Source of the DNA: Chelonoidis abingdonii
Lineage: Eukaryota > Chordata > Testudines > Testudinidae
Direction of reading: 5' to 3'
Assembly (NCBI RefSeq): GCF_003597395.2
Contig: NC_133769.1
Coordinates: forward strand, 177,605,173 to 177,669,172
DNA: 64,000 nt
The position numbers and the translations under genes are program-made. Of this stretch, positions 1-11,930 are shown piece by piece. Under the pieces are notes generated by a model. That model was not told the DNA's origin, made no database searches, and saw nothing but the letters and a program-made list of their open reading frames with translations. Positions within the stretch are counted from its first letter, which is position 1. Every line of letters begins with the position of its first letter.

Positions 1-518
1 ATTTTTATGAGTTATAACAAGGATTTTATGTCTTACTAAAGGTACTGATTTTGCTGGAGGGTTCTTTTTAAAACTAGTTCATTCGGATAGTCAGAAGTAA
101 AGAAAGGCGAAACCTTTTGTCCAGCTATCTGGAAGGGAAGGACTGTTGTCCCTTTAAGGGCTCTCTCAGTGGGGAGTCGGGGGAGAGGTGGGAAGGGATG
201 GAAGAAGGACAGGAAGACTTGGAGTCACTTTTTTTTTTACTATAGTAATTAAATGTATTTTAGATAGGGAGTCTTTTGAAGGATTTATTTTAAAAACTGT
301 ATTCTGAAAGATCCCGCATTAAGGCTAAGATGATTGTGCATCTAAAACCTTATGCAAGCATTTTTGTAGAAATGTGGATTTTATAATCTTCACCAGTTCA
401 CTATGAATATATTTTAAAGACAAATTTTAAACTAAGGCCTGTAGACTGACATGTTCTGTGTAATATTACATTAATGCACATCTGTTTTGTCAATAAGTCA
501 GAAACTGACAGTATAAAA
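1..518. other. Intergenic, no gene seen
   Basis: AT-rich sequence with no open frame of coding character. I recognise no repeat family here. A short run of T lies near 229-238. Confidence 0.5.
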
Positions 519-640
519 ATTTATTTGGGCATAAGCTTTGTGACACTGATGAATGGGTTCTAGCTGCCACAAAAGCTTATACCCAAATTAATTGTTGTCT
601 CTGAGGTGCCACAAGGACTCGTCCTTGTCTTGCTGGTAGA
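519..640. repeat. Degraded inverted-repeat element of the 'ggtgccacaag' family
   Basis: The arm 'tttgggcataagcttt' near 524-539 is mirrored by 'aaaagcttatacccaaa' near 572-588, followed by 'tctgaggtgccacaagg'. The same vocabulary (cataagct, ggtgccaca) recurs at 15.85, 27.4 and 55.9 kb. This is an older, more diverged member than the one at 55.9 kb. Confidence 0.55.
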
Positions 641-1189
641 CAACAGGACTACCACGCAGAACTGTCAGTTTTATAACTGAGTTGGCAATGCCTGTTAAAT
701 GGCTTTATTACCCTTGAATGTCTCTTTAACAGTTTCCAATGTTGTCCTAAGTAGGTCTGGCAGCTGGAGTTTTTCACTTTAACTACTAGAATTCCTCCCA
801 AGGAAGACTCACCAGGCTAGAGCAGCCATCTGTGGAGCCTGCAGGAAGGTCAGAACAGGGATAGGAAAAGAAGAGGGTGGACACTAAGACCTGGTGCCCA
901 ATTTTCAGGTGCCCTACGCAGCTGCCTATGTTGCCTATGCCTAAGGAGGCCCTTGCCTGCAGCAGCGAGATATCTTCCAGGATTAACTCCTGTGGAAAAT
1001 GTTGGGAGACTGTTCAGTGTAGATGCTCCTGAAGCGTTTGCTTTCCCAACGCGCAGAACCCTGCACATCCCTGAAGCAATCAGTCCCTCTACTCACCTTT
1101 CGTGGCTCCTGTGGGTGTGTGGCTCTGTTTGGTATGGGCAAAAGTATGCTAAAGTGAGACTGGTAAACTCCTTCACTGTGTGGGAATAA
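641..1189. other. Intergenic, no gene seen
   Basis: No conserved coding frame. The two overlapping frames of about 80 codons at 953-1234 lie on opposite strands and neither has recognisable content. This stretch may include the decayed left end of the neighbouring Harbinger relic, but I cannot see a left terminal inverted repeat. Confidence 0.35.
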
Positions 1190-1289
1190 CCGTTTGGGTG
1201 AGATTATAAATGCTGCTCCTGTAACTGTTGCCATTTTTGCCTTTTCGAAAGTGTCCTTGACTACTCGACGCCCATATCATCGACTGCTC

Positions 1290-1870
1290 AGAGGCTACAA
1301 AACCTCAGGAAGAAGCCGCCAAAAAGCAAGAAGACATGCTGAACGCGTTATGGATCACTCTGCCAGGAAGAGTAAAAAACTGCAGACTGGAGGAAAAAAC
1401 TACAGATTGGAGGAATGGGAAAGCAGGATCCGCCGAAGAACACGCAGCGGCTAAGAAGAAAGCACAAAGCAGCTGATAAGCATCTGCGCACCAAGCGGAC
1501 CTCTATCCAGCCACTCGTAGCCATGCCGGCAGGCACTACCGTGCACACCCCCGCCCTGATCCCAAAGCTCTTTCCTCTGTGCCCCAGTCAGCTCCAAACC
1601 CCCTTCCCCAGCATCCAGGTTCTTACACACCGCCTCTCAACCTGTAGTCACCAACCAGCCCTGAGAACTACGAACCCTTACTGCACTCAACTCCTTTCAC
1701 CATGCAGTATTTTCATCCTGAAGTGCCAGCAGCATTGCTAAAGCAGCAGCACTCAGAAGGACATCTTCAAACCTGTGACTGTACAGTTCACTACTCACCC
1801 CCCTGCCCTTTTAGATTCCCAAAATGTGTGTGTTGTCAAGAAAGTTGTTTTCTTTTCAATAAATGAATTC
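1290..1870 (+). pseudogene. Probable Myb/SANT-like partner protein of a Harbinger element (remnant)
   Basis: Harbinger elements encode a second, Myb-like DNA-binding protein convergent with the transposase; it helps import the transposase into the nucleus and bind the ends. Here the plus strand shows a basic lysine/glutamate-rich stretch (near 1310-1470), then a proline/histidine-rich tail whose end reads MQYFHPEVPAALLKQQHS near 1700-1758, and an AATAAA signal at about 1858. Several stops and frame changes break it, and the N-terminal Myb helices are not visible. The assignment rests on position, composition and the convergent layout, not on a clear domain, so it is tentative. Confidence 0.3.
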
Positions 1871-2089
1871 TTGGCTTTGAAAACAGTCTTTATATTGCAG
1901 AAAGTGAAAGAACACGTAGCCCAGGAAAGAAACAGGCACTGCAAATCATTTTAGGAAAAACAGATTCCTAAAACATTGTTAACCACTGCACTTATCCTGT
2001 GCAAGGCACAAAACATTCTGTTGGTTTTCAGTCTCAAATTCCTCCTCAAGCCATCCCTAATCCTTGTAGCCCTGTGCTGGTCTCTCTAG

Positions 2090-3240
2090 TAGCCTGCTCT
2101 CTGGCTGTGCAAATTCAGCTCCAGGCATTGAAACTTGGAGATCCATTCCTGTAAATGTTTCACCCTTCCTTCACAAATATATGGAGGTACGCCACGATAT
2201 AACTGCAGGATGCTGCTTTCCCCAAGTCTAGCTTCCCTACAGAGATTGCCAGTGCCTTTTAACGGCCAAAGCACACTCCACAGTCATTCGCACCGGCTCA
2301 GCCTGTAGTTGAACCAGTCCTTGCTCCTGTCAAGTTTCCTATATACGGTTTCATGAGCAAGGCATGTAACGGGTAAGCGGGGTCTCCAAGGATCACAATG
2401 GGCTTCAACGTCCCCTTACTGTGATGTTCGGTCTGGGAAAAAAGTCCCCGCTGCATCTTCCTGAACAGGCCACTGTCCGAAAGATGCTTCATCATGCACT
2501 TTCCAGGCCAGCCTGTGTTAATGTCAATGAAATGCCCACGGTGATCCACAAGCACCTGGAGAACATAGAGACAATACCCTTCCGGATTAATGGTATCAGA
2601 TACTAGATGGGTGGTGCTAGATGAGAATATGCGTCCATCTATCGCCCTCCACAGTTTAGGGAAACCCCTTTGTGCAAGACCATTCCCAAGTCCTACGTTC
2701 CCCCACCACAGGTTTCTTCTTAGCAGGATGCGATTTTGGCCCTGCAAACTGCACACAGCGATTCCAATGGTCAACTTTTCGCTCCATACTGGTTCGCGGA
2801 CTGACTCGGTGCTGTCTGGAGTTGCCAGCTCCGATGCAGTAGCCACCCGTTCTCCACTGGCATGAGGCAGCTCTCATCTCGTGTCCTTGAGCGCGCAGGG
2901 TGGGGGCGAGCTCAGCAACAGTCCCATGAAAGTGGCTTTTCTCACTCCGAAGTTCTGCAGCCACTGCTAGTCATCCCAGGCTTCCATGACGATGTGATCC
3001 CACCATCAGTGCTTGTTTCCCAAGCCCAAAGCGCGTTCCATGGTGCTGAGCATTCTCCATGAATGCCACAAGCAATTTAGAGTCATACGCATCATCGTCG
3101 ACTCCTCACTGTCACTTTGGAGCTGAAGGAATAGCTCAACTGCCAACTGATGTGCTGGCGAGACTCATCAGCTACCTCAGCAGCTCGGCTCCGTTTCCAC
3201 AGAACCGTTGAGAGTAACAATGGCGCCAAACGTGGATGGA
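2090..3240 (-). pseudogene. HARBI1-like DDE transposase, broken
   Basis: HARBI1-type transposases are DDE nucleases that cut and join Harbinger ends. Reading on the minus strand, an upstream segment carries 'WWDHIVM'-type residues (near 3000) and W-L-Q-N-F (near 2955). A 182-codon open stretch (2846-2298) then carries AIDGRIFS (first catalytic Asp), LVDHRGHFIDINTGWPGK, and ILGDPAYPLHALLMKPYIG (second Asp). The third acidic residue lies in a VECAFGR-like motif just after 2298, but it is in another frame and is followed by stops. Frameshifts also separate the N-terminal part. It is dead coding sequence of a transposon, not a host gene. Confidence 0.8.
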
Positions 3241-3539
3241 AAACAGTGACTGCTGGGATGTGAAGCGATGCACCACGGGGAGTTGGCGACGGAGCGGAAT
3301 GACCCGCACCCTTCCGTCCCCTATCCCAGCCAATTACAGCGCTTTTGGTGGCCACGCTGGCGGAGCAGTGCTGCATCACCAGCACTGCAATCGTTATACC
3401 CCAGGCAGAGCAGGAGTACAGCCAGCGCTCCAGCCAGGGAAATGCAGCGCTGTATGTGCCTTGCAAGTGTGGACGGTGAGTAAGTTGCAGCGCTGTAAAC
3501 CCACCACCAGCGCTGTAACTCTCCAATGTAGCCAAGCCC

Positions 3540-3807
3540 TAAGCTTTGCTCTGCCCAGACAAAGAATTCTGACCAGGGTAAAAAACGGAGTTGCTGTGGA
3601 ACCCATGATGGATGAATCCCCGCCCCCATTTTACTAGACTTATTGCTATTTAATTAATGCTTTCTCCACTGCATAAATACTTCGGCAAAAGTCCTGAGCT
3701 TATTTAAAAATTCCCTTGGTCATGACACTTTTCCTAGGAAAGCAAGTTAAATGTTCAAAGAACAATAAATTCCTGTTGTCCAAAGGACAGAAACGGCGTG
3801 TAATAAA

Positions 3808-3809
<2 letters not shown>
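3540..3809. other. Intergenic stretch ending in a poly(A) run
   Basis: No gene. Two AATAAA motifs (about 3762 and 3803) precede the A-run at 3810, so the segment could be the 3' end of a retroposed transcript. I cannot name a source gene. Confidence 0.3.
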
Positions 3810-3842
<33 letters not shown>

Positions 3843-3856
3843 AGAGAGAGAGAGAA
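3810..3856. repeat. A30 homopolymer followed by (GA)n
   Basis: Thirty A residues run straight into about eight GA units. This is either a decaying retroposon tail or a compound microsatellite. Confidence 0.9.
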
Positions 3857-4136
3857 CTGATGATGCAGATGAGAGCGATGTAACTACACATGATGGCAGC
3901 ACAATACACAGAATGGGCCATGAACTGGATTACCATTGTCAGTAATAGGGGTTGTATATAACTACAGTCTATGCCTATAAAGGTTTGGGGGAGAAAGGGA
4001 AGAGGCCTCTGATTCAGCCAAAGCTTCACTCTCCTCATAGCCAGTGGGAGGTTGATAATAACACGCTTAATAGAGCCTGCTGAGACCAGCCCTGAGTCTA
4101 GCTATACAACTTATTTTTATACTGAGTACACAGTAC

Positions 4137-4265
4137 AGTGCTGAAAGAATGAAAAAGAGAGAGAGAGAACTGAAGAACGAAAGAACACAAAAGAGAAAGA
4201 GAACGAAAGAGAAAGAGAATGAAAAAAGTAAAACCAAAAAAGAAATTAGAGAAAAGAGAGAAAAA
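4137..4265 (+). repeat. Purine-rich GA/GAAA tract
   Basis: About 130 bases of almost pure A and G, with imperfect gaaagaga and gagaacgaaa units. The long minus-strand 'proteins' here (all Ser/Leu/Phe) are artefacts of this composition. Confidence 0.8.
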
Positions 4266-4454
4266 CACTTTATAGAGGGGAATTGTGTGTAGGAGAGATG
4301 AAGGGAAAGCTTTAGAGAGAGCAAACAAGAGAGTTGATTAAGCAGAGTGATTCTGCAACAGACAGGAAGAACCTCATTCCACAAGGTCAGTAAAATGAAA
4401 GGAGAACCACAAAAGCAGTACAAACGCTAGTAAGAATTCCTGCTAACTAGTTTC

Positions 4455-4749
4455 AGGCTATGTCTTCACTACCCGCCGTATCGGCGGGTAGCAATCGATT
4501 GTTTGGGGATCGATATATCGCGTCTCATCTAGACGCGATATATCGATCCATGAACGCACTTATATCGATTCCGGAACTCCACCAAGCCGAGGGGAGTTGC
4601 GGAATCGACAGGGGGAGCCGCGGACATCAATCCCGCACTGTGAGGACGGTGAGTAATTCGATCTTAGATACTTCGACTTCAGCTACGTTATTCACGTAGC
4701 TGAAGTTGCGTATCTAAGATCGATTTTCCCCCACAGTGTAGACCAGCCC
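4455..4749. mobile_element. Harbinger-type MITE with internal hairpin
   Basis: The left end 'aggctatgtcttcact' and right end 'agtgtagaccagccc' are imperfect inverted repeats, with TTC and TTA flanks consistent with a decayed 3-bp target duplication. It has no coding capacity. A strong palindrome lies at about 4660-4723: 'gacttcagctac' and 'gtagctgaag' pair around a short loop. The same palindrome occurs in the element at 27630. The termini share the GTCTAC core with the complete Harbinger at 50132. Confidence 0.75.
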
Positions 4750-4999
4750 TTAGTGAGGGGAAATGGAAGGATAAGATCATAAAGGAGAGGTAAGGGCACA
4801 GTAGTGGGAGAGCAGGTAAAGGGCAGTCCTTGCTTTCAGTCACACCTCAGCCTGTGTGACATCTGAAGAGAGCAAGCAGAAGGATAGACATAAGTAAGTT
4901 CCTCTTTGAGCATCCTCTGCATATGACCACAGATGGGATGCGCCGGTCGGGTGCAGCTTAAATGGTGGAACTAACTAGCAATGCCTGCTGGAGCAATCA

Positions 5000-5807
5000 C
5001 ACACGCCTCCCGCCTCTCTCCTTGCCATTCATAAATATTCTGAGGGTGAGGCTATAAGAGGGTCTCTAATTCTATGGAATATCTGCAAGATCCACCTGTC
5101 TGAGGTGTAGCAAGTTGCTGACCCACTGCTGCAGTGCCTCCAGCAGGTTACACCAGGAAGTAGCTCAGTTCCAGCCTCAGAGCACCTCCTGCTGGCTGGT
5201 GTCTTCCTACTGGTGCCTGCTTCCTGCTCTCCACCACTTATAGTACTTCTGGCCCCGTGTCCCTCCCAGACCATGGTGCCCCTTTCCTCAGAGTGCTGCC
5301 CCACAGCAGTGTCCCCACACTCTGGGTCTCCCCTTCTCAGGGAACTCCAATCCCCTAAGCCCACCTCACCTCAGTGACCCACTCCCAGTCCTCACCTAGT
5401 CCCTTCATTCAGAGGCAAACTGCAGTCTGGAGTGGCCACTCATCATCAGCAAGGGGGTTTGGACCTACTGCCTTTCCAGCCCCAGCTGCCTCCCTGCAGC
5501 CCTAGTACCTTCCCTGGGCTTTAGCAAGGTCTCAGCCTGGGAACTCAGCAGGCCAGAGCTCCTCAGCTCAGCCTGCCTTTCCCCTGCCCTGCTCTGCCTC
5601 AGGTATCCTGCTTACTCTCTCAGGCAATCTGGGTCCTCTCAGCTCCCCAGCCGGAGCAAGAGTTTCTTACTCCCTCAGCCTGCCCTTTTATCAGGATCAG
5701 CTGGATCCTAGTTAGATGTGGCCACATCTGTGGCTGTTTACCCAACCAGCCTGCCTTGAATGCTTTTAACCCCTTCCTAACTGGAGCAGAGTGACCACCC
5801 TGCTACA
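5000..5807 (-). mobile_element. Solo LTR of an endogenous retrovirus/LTR retrotransposon
   Basis: On the minus strand it begins TGTAGCAGGGTGGTCAC at 5807, carries a TATA-like GATAAAAGGGCAGG near 5683-5697, and continues as C/T-rich, weakly structured sequence to about 5000. No gag, pol or env frame adjoins it. The 3' limit and target duplication were not resolved. I recognise the type as a common reptile LTR from memory only. Confidence 0.5.
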
Positions 5808-7549
5808 GAGGTTATTACTTCCCAATTGTCGCAGAAATGGCACAGGTGGAATCCACAGAGGTCTTCAGGTCTGTAAAAGGGCGCATGGCACTACAGTCAC
5901 TTCACTTCTTTCCTACCACATCCAGCTAATGGTTCAGGAACTGTCCCAAGCTTTGGCCCAAGTCTTTCTCTTCACTGTCTTCTAAGACTATATACACACT
6001 TCACGGCAGTGCGTTCAGTACATACATGCCCCCTAGCACATGTATAAATTGCAACGTAGACTTTGAGGCAGTGCTTAAGTAAGTAAAGACATACCAGAAC
6101 CTCAGAGTATATACCACACCTGCAAGGGTGTCAGTTTCAAGCCTTGAGAAGGATGCAGATCCATACGATGGATCTCAACAATTACTGTTACAGGCTGTTG
6201 ATGGACCAAATCGGAACCAGTGCTCAGATCTGAAGGTATTATATCGTTCTCCATGGAGTGGAAGCCCTCCTTATCCTTGGTCTTAGTTCTGATGGTTTGG
6301 AATCTGACAGGTCCACAGAATGCCTTTCGGCTCTCATATCAGAGTTCTTTCTGCTCACCAGTTCCTTAACCAGTCTCAATCGGGATCTGATGAACATCTC
6401 TCTTGTGAGTTGGCTCTGGGCACAGAAACTCATGCTATCAGGGAGTCTCTACTTGTAGGCTGACGGCTTTCTATCCTTCTTTGGAACCTTCTTCAAGCTC
6501 AGAACTGCAACAGATAAGTTCTGCAGAGACTTCTGTTGCTTCTTATCCACTGGTGTATTAGGGGCTGAAGAAGGTCTGTGAAATCTCTCAGATTCTAGTG
6601 AAGGATTGGATCTGGCTGGCTTAGCTGCCAATGCCTCCTGGTGCAGTAGAGCCTGTAATCTGTTCTGCTGCTCCTTATGTGTTCTCCAAGTAAAAGTGGA
6701 GCATATGGAGCGTGTCCCTCTCCTAGGCAGATAGATCTTTTAAATCCTGTCGTCTGGATCTTCAGATCCACGATCCCAAAATCGAAGATCGGCACTATCT
6801 AAAAACTATGTATACTAAATTATATTTAAAAACTCATCTAAAACTAATCTTCTGGTCAGGTCAGAACTGAAAACCTGCTACCGCTATGGTCATAAGCAGT
6901 ACAACCTGTACTGGTCAACGCTGAGTGCTGGGCAGTGGTTAATTAACCCAGAAACCTCAGGAAGCGCCAACGTCTTTGGGCTGATGAGCTCCTGAGGAGG
7001 ATAGTGGAACCCTTGATGGAGGAAATGCCATCAAAAGGCAGATGAGCAAATTCACTCAGTGTTTTTGCCAATGACATCCATGCAGGACAGACTAGGTCCT
7101 TCAGCTTTGGCTGATAACCAATCTAGTGGAGCCCCGAAGGGTAGGAGATGGAAGATCTCTGCCGCTTTGGCAACTCCTGCAGTGTAGCTGGTTCCAAATG
7201 TATCGACTCCTGTCCTCCTTTTGGTCCAAACCAGTGAAGTCAAGAGGGACACTGACACATGGGAAAGCAGCTTCTCCATATCAACTGCCCAGGCTAAACA
7301 CAGAAGGTGGCAGTTACGGGTTATAAGCTTTCACTTGATTGGCACAGAGGAGGGCGCCATGGGTTACCTTCGATGGTGGGAGAAATCACTGCATTCCGTT
7401 GGTCAGCCACTGCCTGTCACAAAGCCATGCAGCCGCAGGACAGTTAAATGCTGACCTGCCACAGTCTGCCTGCCCCATGGGGTGTGCGGGGCTAGATCAA
7501 AAGTTGAATGGCAGATGGAAACCTTGCACCTGGCAAAAATAAGAAACCA
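5808..7549. other. Intergenic with unclassified remnant
   Basis: Between about 6230 and 6800 the minus strand holds several 60-66 codon frames rich in Lys, Arg and Ser, broken by stops. They could be a fossil retroelement gag, but I cannot identify a motif. The rest shows nothing I recognise. Confidence 0.35.
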
Positions 7550-8260
7550 AGAACTTTCTGGCTTGGCAGCTGGAATGTCAGGACCACGTGTCCAGGATTG
7601 ACAGACGATGATGACCTACAGTACACAAGCAGCATAGGGAAGTCAGCTTTAATAGACTGTGAGCTCTACAAAGTTAATGTTGACATGCAGCACTTCAGGA
7701 AACAAGACTTGCAGATGCTGGTTCTGTCGAACAGGCCAATTACACCTTCTTTTGGCAAGGTAAAAGCAGAGAAGAAAATCGTCTGCACAGTGTTGGTTTT
7801 GCTGTGAGAAATAAGTGAGTAAACCTCCTAGAAACACTCATTGGGAAGTCAGAGCGTATCATCTCATTTAAACTCCAGACGACCACCAGCTCTGTGAACA
7901 TCATTAGTCCCTATGCACCAACACTCAAATCTAGCCCTGAGGAGAAGGATACATTCTATAGCTCTTTGCATCAAGTGGTCAAAAGAATATCATCAACTGA
8001 GCAACTTTTCCTCCTTGGTGACTTTAATGCAAGAGTCGGTGCAGACCAGAAGACATTTTGGCATTGGCAAGATGAATGAAAATGGCCAAGGACTTCATGA
8101 ATTCTGCGTCCAAAACCAAATGTGCATTACCAATTCATATTTTACAGGAAATTATCACCACAAAGTGTCATGACGACATCCACAATCAAGCCACTTGCAC
8201 CAATTAGACTTTGTTATCATTAGGAGGAAAGACCTGAGTACAGAACACTTGCACGTTCCA
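7550..8260 (+). pseudogene. Non-LTR retrotransposon endonuclease domain, broken
   Basis: This is the apurinic endonuclease-like domain that nicks target DNA before LINE insertion. The plus strand shows, in order, LGSWNVRTTCPGL (near 7560), a YTFFWQGK-like stretch near 7740, SVNIISPYAPTL at about 7890, LFLLGDFNARVGADQ at about 8010 (the GDFNARVG catalytic motif), and a HLHQLDFVIIRRKDL-like end at about 8195. At least three frame changes and stops break it. It resembles the RTE/Dong-R4-like group, but I cannot fix the clade. No reverse transcriptase follows in the same family; the next segment is a different LINE. Confidence 0.75.
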
Positions 8261-8559
8261 CAGTGCTGATCATGACACTGACTTCCTTGATTAATAGCAA
8301 AGTGAAGATTATAGCCAAGAAACTACTTAGAGCAAAACCCAGGAGAAAGCCCAAAATCAATGCTATTAACACCAAAAAACAGAGGAAATGCCAGGAGCTT
8401 GTGCAGGCTTTTGAATAAGCAGCTATTTGTATAACTGCATCTATAATCTGGGTCTTGATTGTTGACACGAGGAACAGTGGATGATGCCTTGCAAGACCCT
8501 GAAAAGGAAAGACTCCACCCACCATCTATGGGAGAGGAAGAGAAAATCACTGCTCCAAG

Positions 8560-9230
8560 GAAAGCCATTCCATCTCACGATCCTTCAGCTTGGTCCCCTC
8601 TCCATTGTCCTCAATTGTGCTTTTTGCTCAGGTTCCTCTCTCTCCTACAAGCAAACCATTTGCCCTCCCTTCAAAACTTCCCTTACATCCTAATCTGCTT
8701 CTCTGATTTTGGGAGGAAAATATCTGATGCCTGCATGACCCTGAAAATGACCATCATCTCTCTCCTCTCCCATGTCTCCAGAAGCCTTGGGCATGCTGTC
8801 TGCTCACGTTGCCTTGGCTTCTCAACCAATTCTCTCTCTGATTCCCTCTAACCTGGCTTTCACCTCTACATTTCACCAACTTGCCCTTCCTGGCTAAGTC
8901 AAAGGGCACTTTTGTCTTGTTATTTTACTGATTTTCCTGCTGCTTTCAACACTGATAATCTCTCTCCCCCTTACATGTCTCTCTCCTCTCTGGGCATCTA
9001 TGACTGTGTCCTCTCCTGGTTCTCCCTCCTATCTCGCTGATTGCTCTCATTTGATAGATCTTGATCCTCCCCACCTTTTTCTGTTTTTCTTTCATGGGGT
9101 TTGTTTTTCTTCCTTTCTTTTGTCCTATACACACCCAGGAGTCCATTCCCCCACTTCTCAAGTTTTTACTATCAACTCTATGCTACTGACATCCAGATCC
9201 ATTGGAGTAGAATGCAAAGCCCACCCACGA
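8560..9230 (+). pseudogene. L2-like LINE reverse-transcriptase fragment
   Basis: The C/T-rich strand reads as degenerate RT with LPAAFNTDN (compare LxAAFDTVDH around the first catalytic Asp) at about 8940 and SLGIYDCVLSWFS at about 8985-9025, the characteristic L2/CR1-group block following it. The frame is interrupted and there is no full domain. A similar fragment lies at 43.3-44.1 kb. Confidence 0.6.
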
Positions 9231-11033
9231 CCTGTTATTTCTACTGTGGATATTCCAGTTTAAGGGTTTAATTGGAAAAAAATTCTGATCATCTTTCCCC
9301 CATCCAATTAGTCAGAAGCAATATTCCCTGTCCTTGTTACTGAAGAATGTGGCATCCCAGTCCCTTTTGCAACTTGTAGCAGCATATCAATCTGTGCTAC
9401 AGGCCCCGGACTTGAACTGCTTAAAAGGGTCCTTGCGAGATCATTTTAAATGTTTATTGTCCACTCTGTCCAATTATGGGGTCTAAAAGAAAGGATGAAA
9501 CTATCCTATACTTTAAATATTTCATTACTATTCAGACCCATCCTTCAGCATCAAACTGCAAAAGCCAAGTTTGCATAATAGAAATCCTCCCTTTTCGTGT
9601 TTCAGCTTATATCCCCCAACTACTTATTGTTCTATGCCCTGTGCTGTCCATGGGACACTTTTATTTTGGCATTTTAAATGACTGATGGATTCTGGCATGT
9701 CACTAGCAGGACTGCAATGGCAACCCATGTCCCTCTTCATCAGAGGGGAAGTGAATGGTGATAATTAAAATCAACAAAAGAAAAACGGAGGGGGAAAAAC
9801 ACTGCATGGTAGTTCTGTTGTAGCAGGTGTTATTATATAAAATGTCACAGTGACATTCTCTCCCCCTGAATCCATTGAACTGTCTGTTTGCACATGCAAA
9901 CACCTGCTTTGTACACTGAATCCTGGTCGATGTTAGAGCCCGTTAGGTGCTCAGCAATTTATGTATTTTTGCCTAGAGTCCTGGCTTCTGATATTTTGGA
10001 AAATCAGGTAATTTTATAAATGTTAAAAATTACATTTGTACAAAACTAGCACAATGTTTGAGCTGTATGGATGAAAACTGCTGCTTAAATGCATAAGTAC
10101 CAATGTCTCCGTTGCTGACTCACTCTCATGTGAGGCTAGAAGGCCATTTTCCCTCAAGGGCATATTGATGTAACCCTACCCCAAAACAATCTAGGACTCA
10201 GATAGTCTAATTCAAACCAAGATTTATTGAGAGAGGGGGAAAACAGATTAAAATTGTGTGGGCCCTTTCCCCTTGAGTCATCTGACATAGTTGTTCTCCA
10301 ACTTTTTTTAGCCTGTGACTCATAAAACAAAAAAATCATCTTGTGATCTGTCACACGCTATAATCCTTTACAAATTCAAAAGATTGTGGGATTTGGATCA
10401 TGGGACAAAAATCACTTTCATGCCCATTACAGTCTTCACAAACAGAATATAGTTACCAACAGCCACTAGCTGTCAATTAATTTATTTGAAAATTAACTGA
10501 TTAATGAAAAGTATGTCTTGTCATTGGACAGCAAAACAGGAAAGTCCTTTTGTGTAGATCATTTCTATCATACAACTCAAATGTTAAAAGTTGGGCAGAA
10601 GACATCTGTAGTTTCATCTCTTTGTACTGACAGGCACTGACTTCTGAACTCCTCTAAATAGCTGTTTCTGAACATCTGCAGTCATGCCATGAATTTGTCA
10701 CATGGCTGCATCATTTGAGAGGGGAATGAGTTTGCTTTAATTTGAATGGCAGCAGCAGATCCCAACATAACACTGACATCCAAGACACAGGGCACAATCA
10801 GTTCCCCTAACTATATGTGGCTTGGCAGCTTTTGCTGTTTGCTGTGACATCAAGTATGATGCTCAGAGGGCTTTCATATTTATAGTATTGTCATTTAATA
10901 AAACAAACAGTCTTCTGATTCTGTAAACCCAGAAGCTTTTCTTTAGAAGAATACAATGGATTTCTTTTGTAAAGATGGGTCATTGGTCTCCAAAAGGCCC
11001 AGTGCTCGCTCCTTTTAATAGCTGTGACAGATT
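9231..11033. other. Intergenic, no gene seen
   Basis: AT-rich, with no coding frame above background and no repeat I can name with confidence. Confidence 0.5.
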
Positions 11034-11930
11034 AGTGTATGTTTGTATAGATCTACATTGAACTACAAACCCCACTTTTGTTTTGTGAATACCAGTCTGA
11101 TTGAAACCTTCACTTTACCTACACTGTGGCCTTCTAACCTCCATCTTGCATTGGGACTGTTAGAAGAGGGCTAACAAAAGAGAGCAGTCAAGAGTCCATC
11201 TGGAGGGCCTTCCATTCAAATGGAAATAAGTAGGACAATGAGCTGGCTGCTGCCCGGAGGAACCAGCTCTCTCTCCCAAGTGAAAATGTAACCAAGCAAT
11301 GGATCACCTGATGAGGGATTTAAGCCCACACTCAGGAGGTCACCAGACAGGAAGAACTGGAACTTTCTAAAAGGAAGGCTCTCTCACCAGCCATTTGAGA
11401 AGAGACCAGAACAAGAAGATAAAGCTGTGCCAGGGGAGAAGAGAGTCCTGGGACCATAAAAGGACTGACCAAAACCCAAAGGGCTTGCGGAGTGATGAGG
11501 TACTGGAGGGAGGGGTTTACATGCAGTTTTTTGTTGTTTTTCTATAGATCTGTATATCTCTTGTGCTTTGTCTGTAAGATGTGATTGGTTTAAAATTTTC
11601 CTTGCAAAATCTGTGCATCCCTGGCTTTCATTGTCACATAGTCCCTGAAGGGGGAAACAATAATCCAGAGGGGACATGGCTTCACTGGAATTCCGGGAGC
11701 ATGCAATGGGAGGCTTGGGAAAGCTGACACTAGTGACAGGTTCTAGGCAGGGAAACCTGTAGAGTAAGAGATAGTTGCTGGCAGTCCTAGCACAGAACAG
11801 GGACAGAAAGCAAGATGTTGGGCACCTGACTCTAGCAAAATGGCAAATTCCAGGATAAAAAGGAAGAATTCCATGGCATATTAGAAACGTAACCGATATC
11901 ATGACCATGGAATGACAGAGTCCTCAGGGG
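11034..11930 (+). mobile_element. Possible LTR-like repeat
   Basis: It begins TGTGACAGATTAG, contains a TATA-like 'ccataaaagg' near 11454, and has the even composition of an LTR. No partner LTR, target duplication or internal genes were found. The 174-codon minus-strand frame at 11908-11384 has no recognisable content. This is a low-confidence suggestion. Confidence 0.25.

Larger units (their letters stand above)
1190..3539. mobile_element. PIF/Harbinger DNA transposon relic
   Basis: A decayed DDE transposase on the minus strand and a probable Myb-partner remnant on the plus strand converge. This is the usual two-gene plan of Harbinger elements. The right end is clear: 'tgtagccaagccc' stops at 3539 and is followed by TAA, the kind of 3-bp target site Harbingers use. 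The left terminal repeat was not found, so the left limit is a guess. Subterminal 'cagcgctg' motifs recur near 3412-3520. The element at 18.6 kb belongs to a related family. Confidence 0.6.

Noticed and set aside
3540..3856. Processed pseudogene ending in A30
   Set aside because: AATAAA motifs and a poly(A) run are present, but no coding sequence of any source gene can be recognised upstream.
4067..4423. 118-codon minus-strand 'membrane protein' rich in Phe, Leu and Ser
   Set aside because: It is the complement of the purine-rich GA tract. The hydrophobicity is compositional.
11384..11908. 174-codon minus-strand frame
   Set aside because: No motif, no flanking exon logic, and it lies in what may be an LTR-like repeat.
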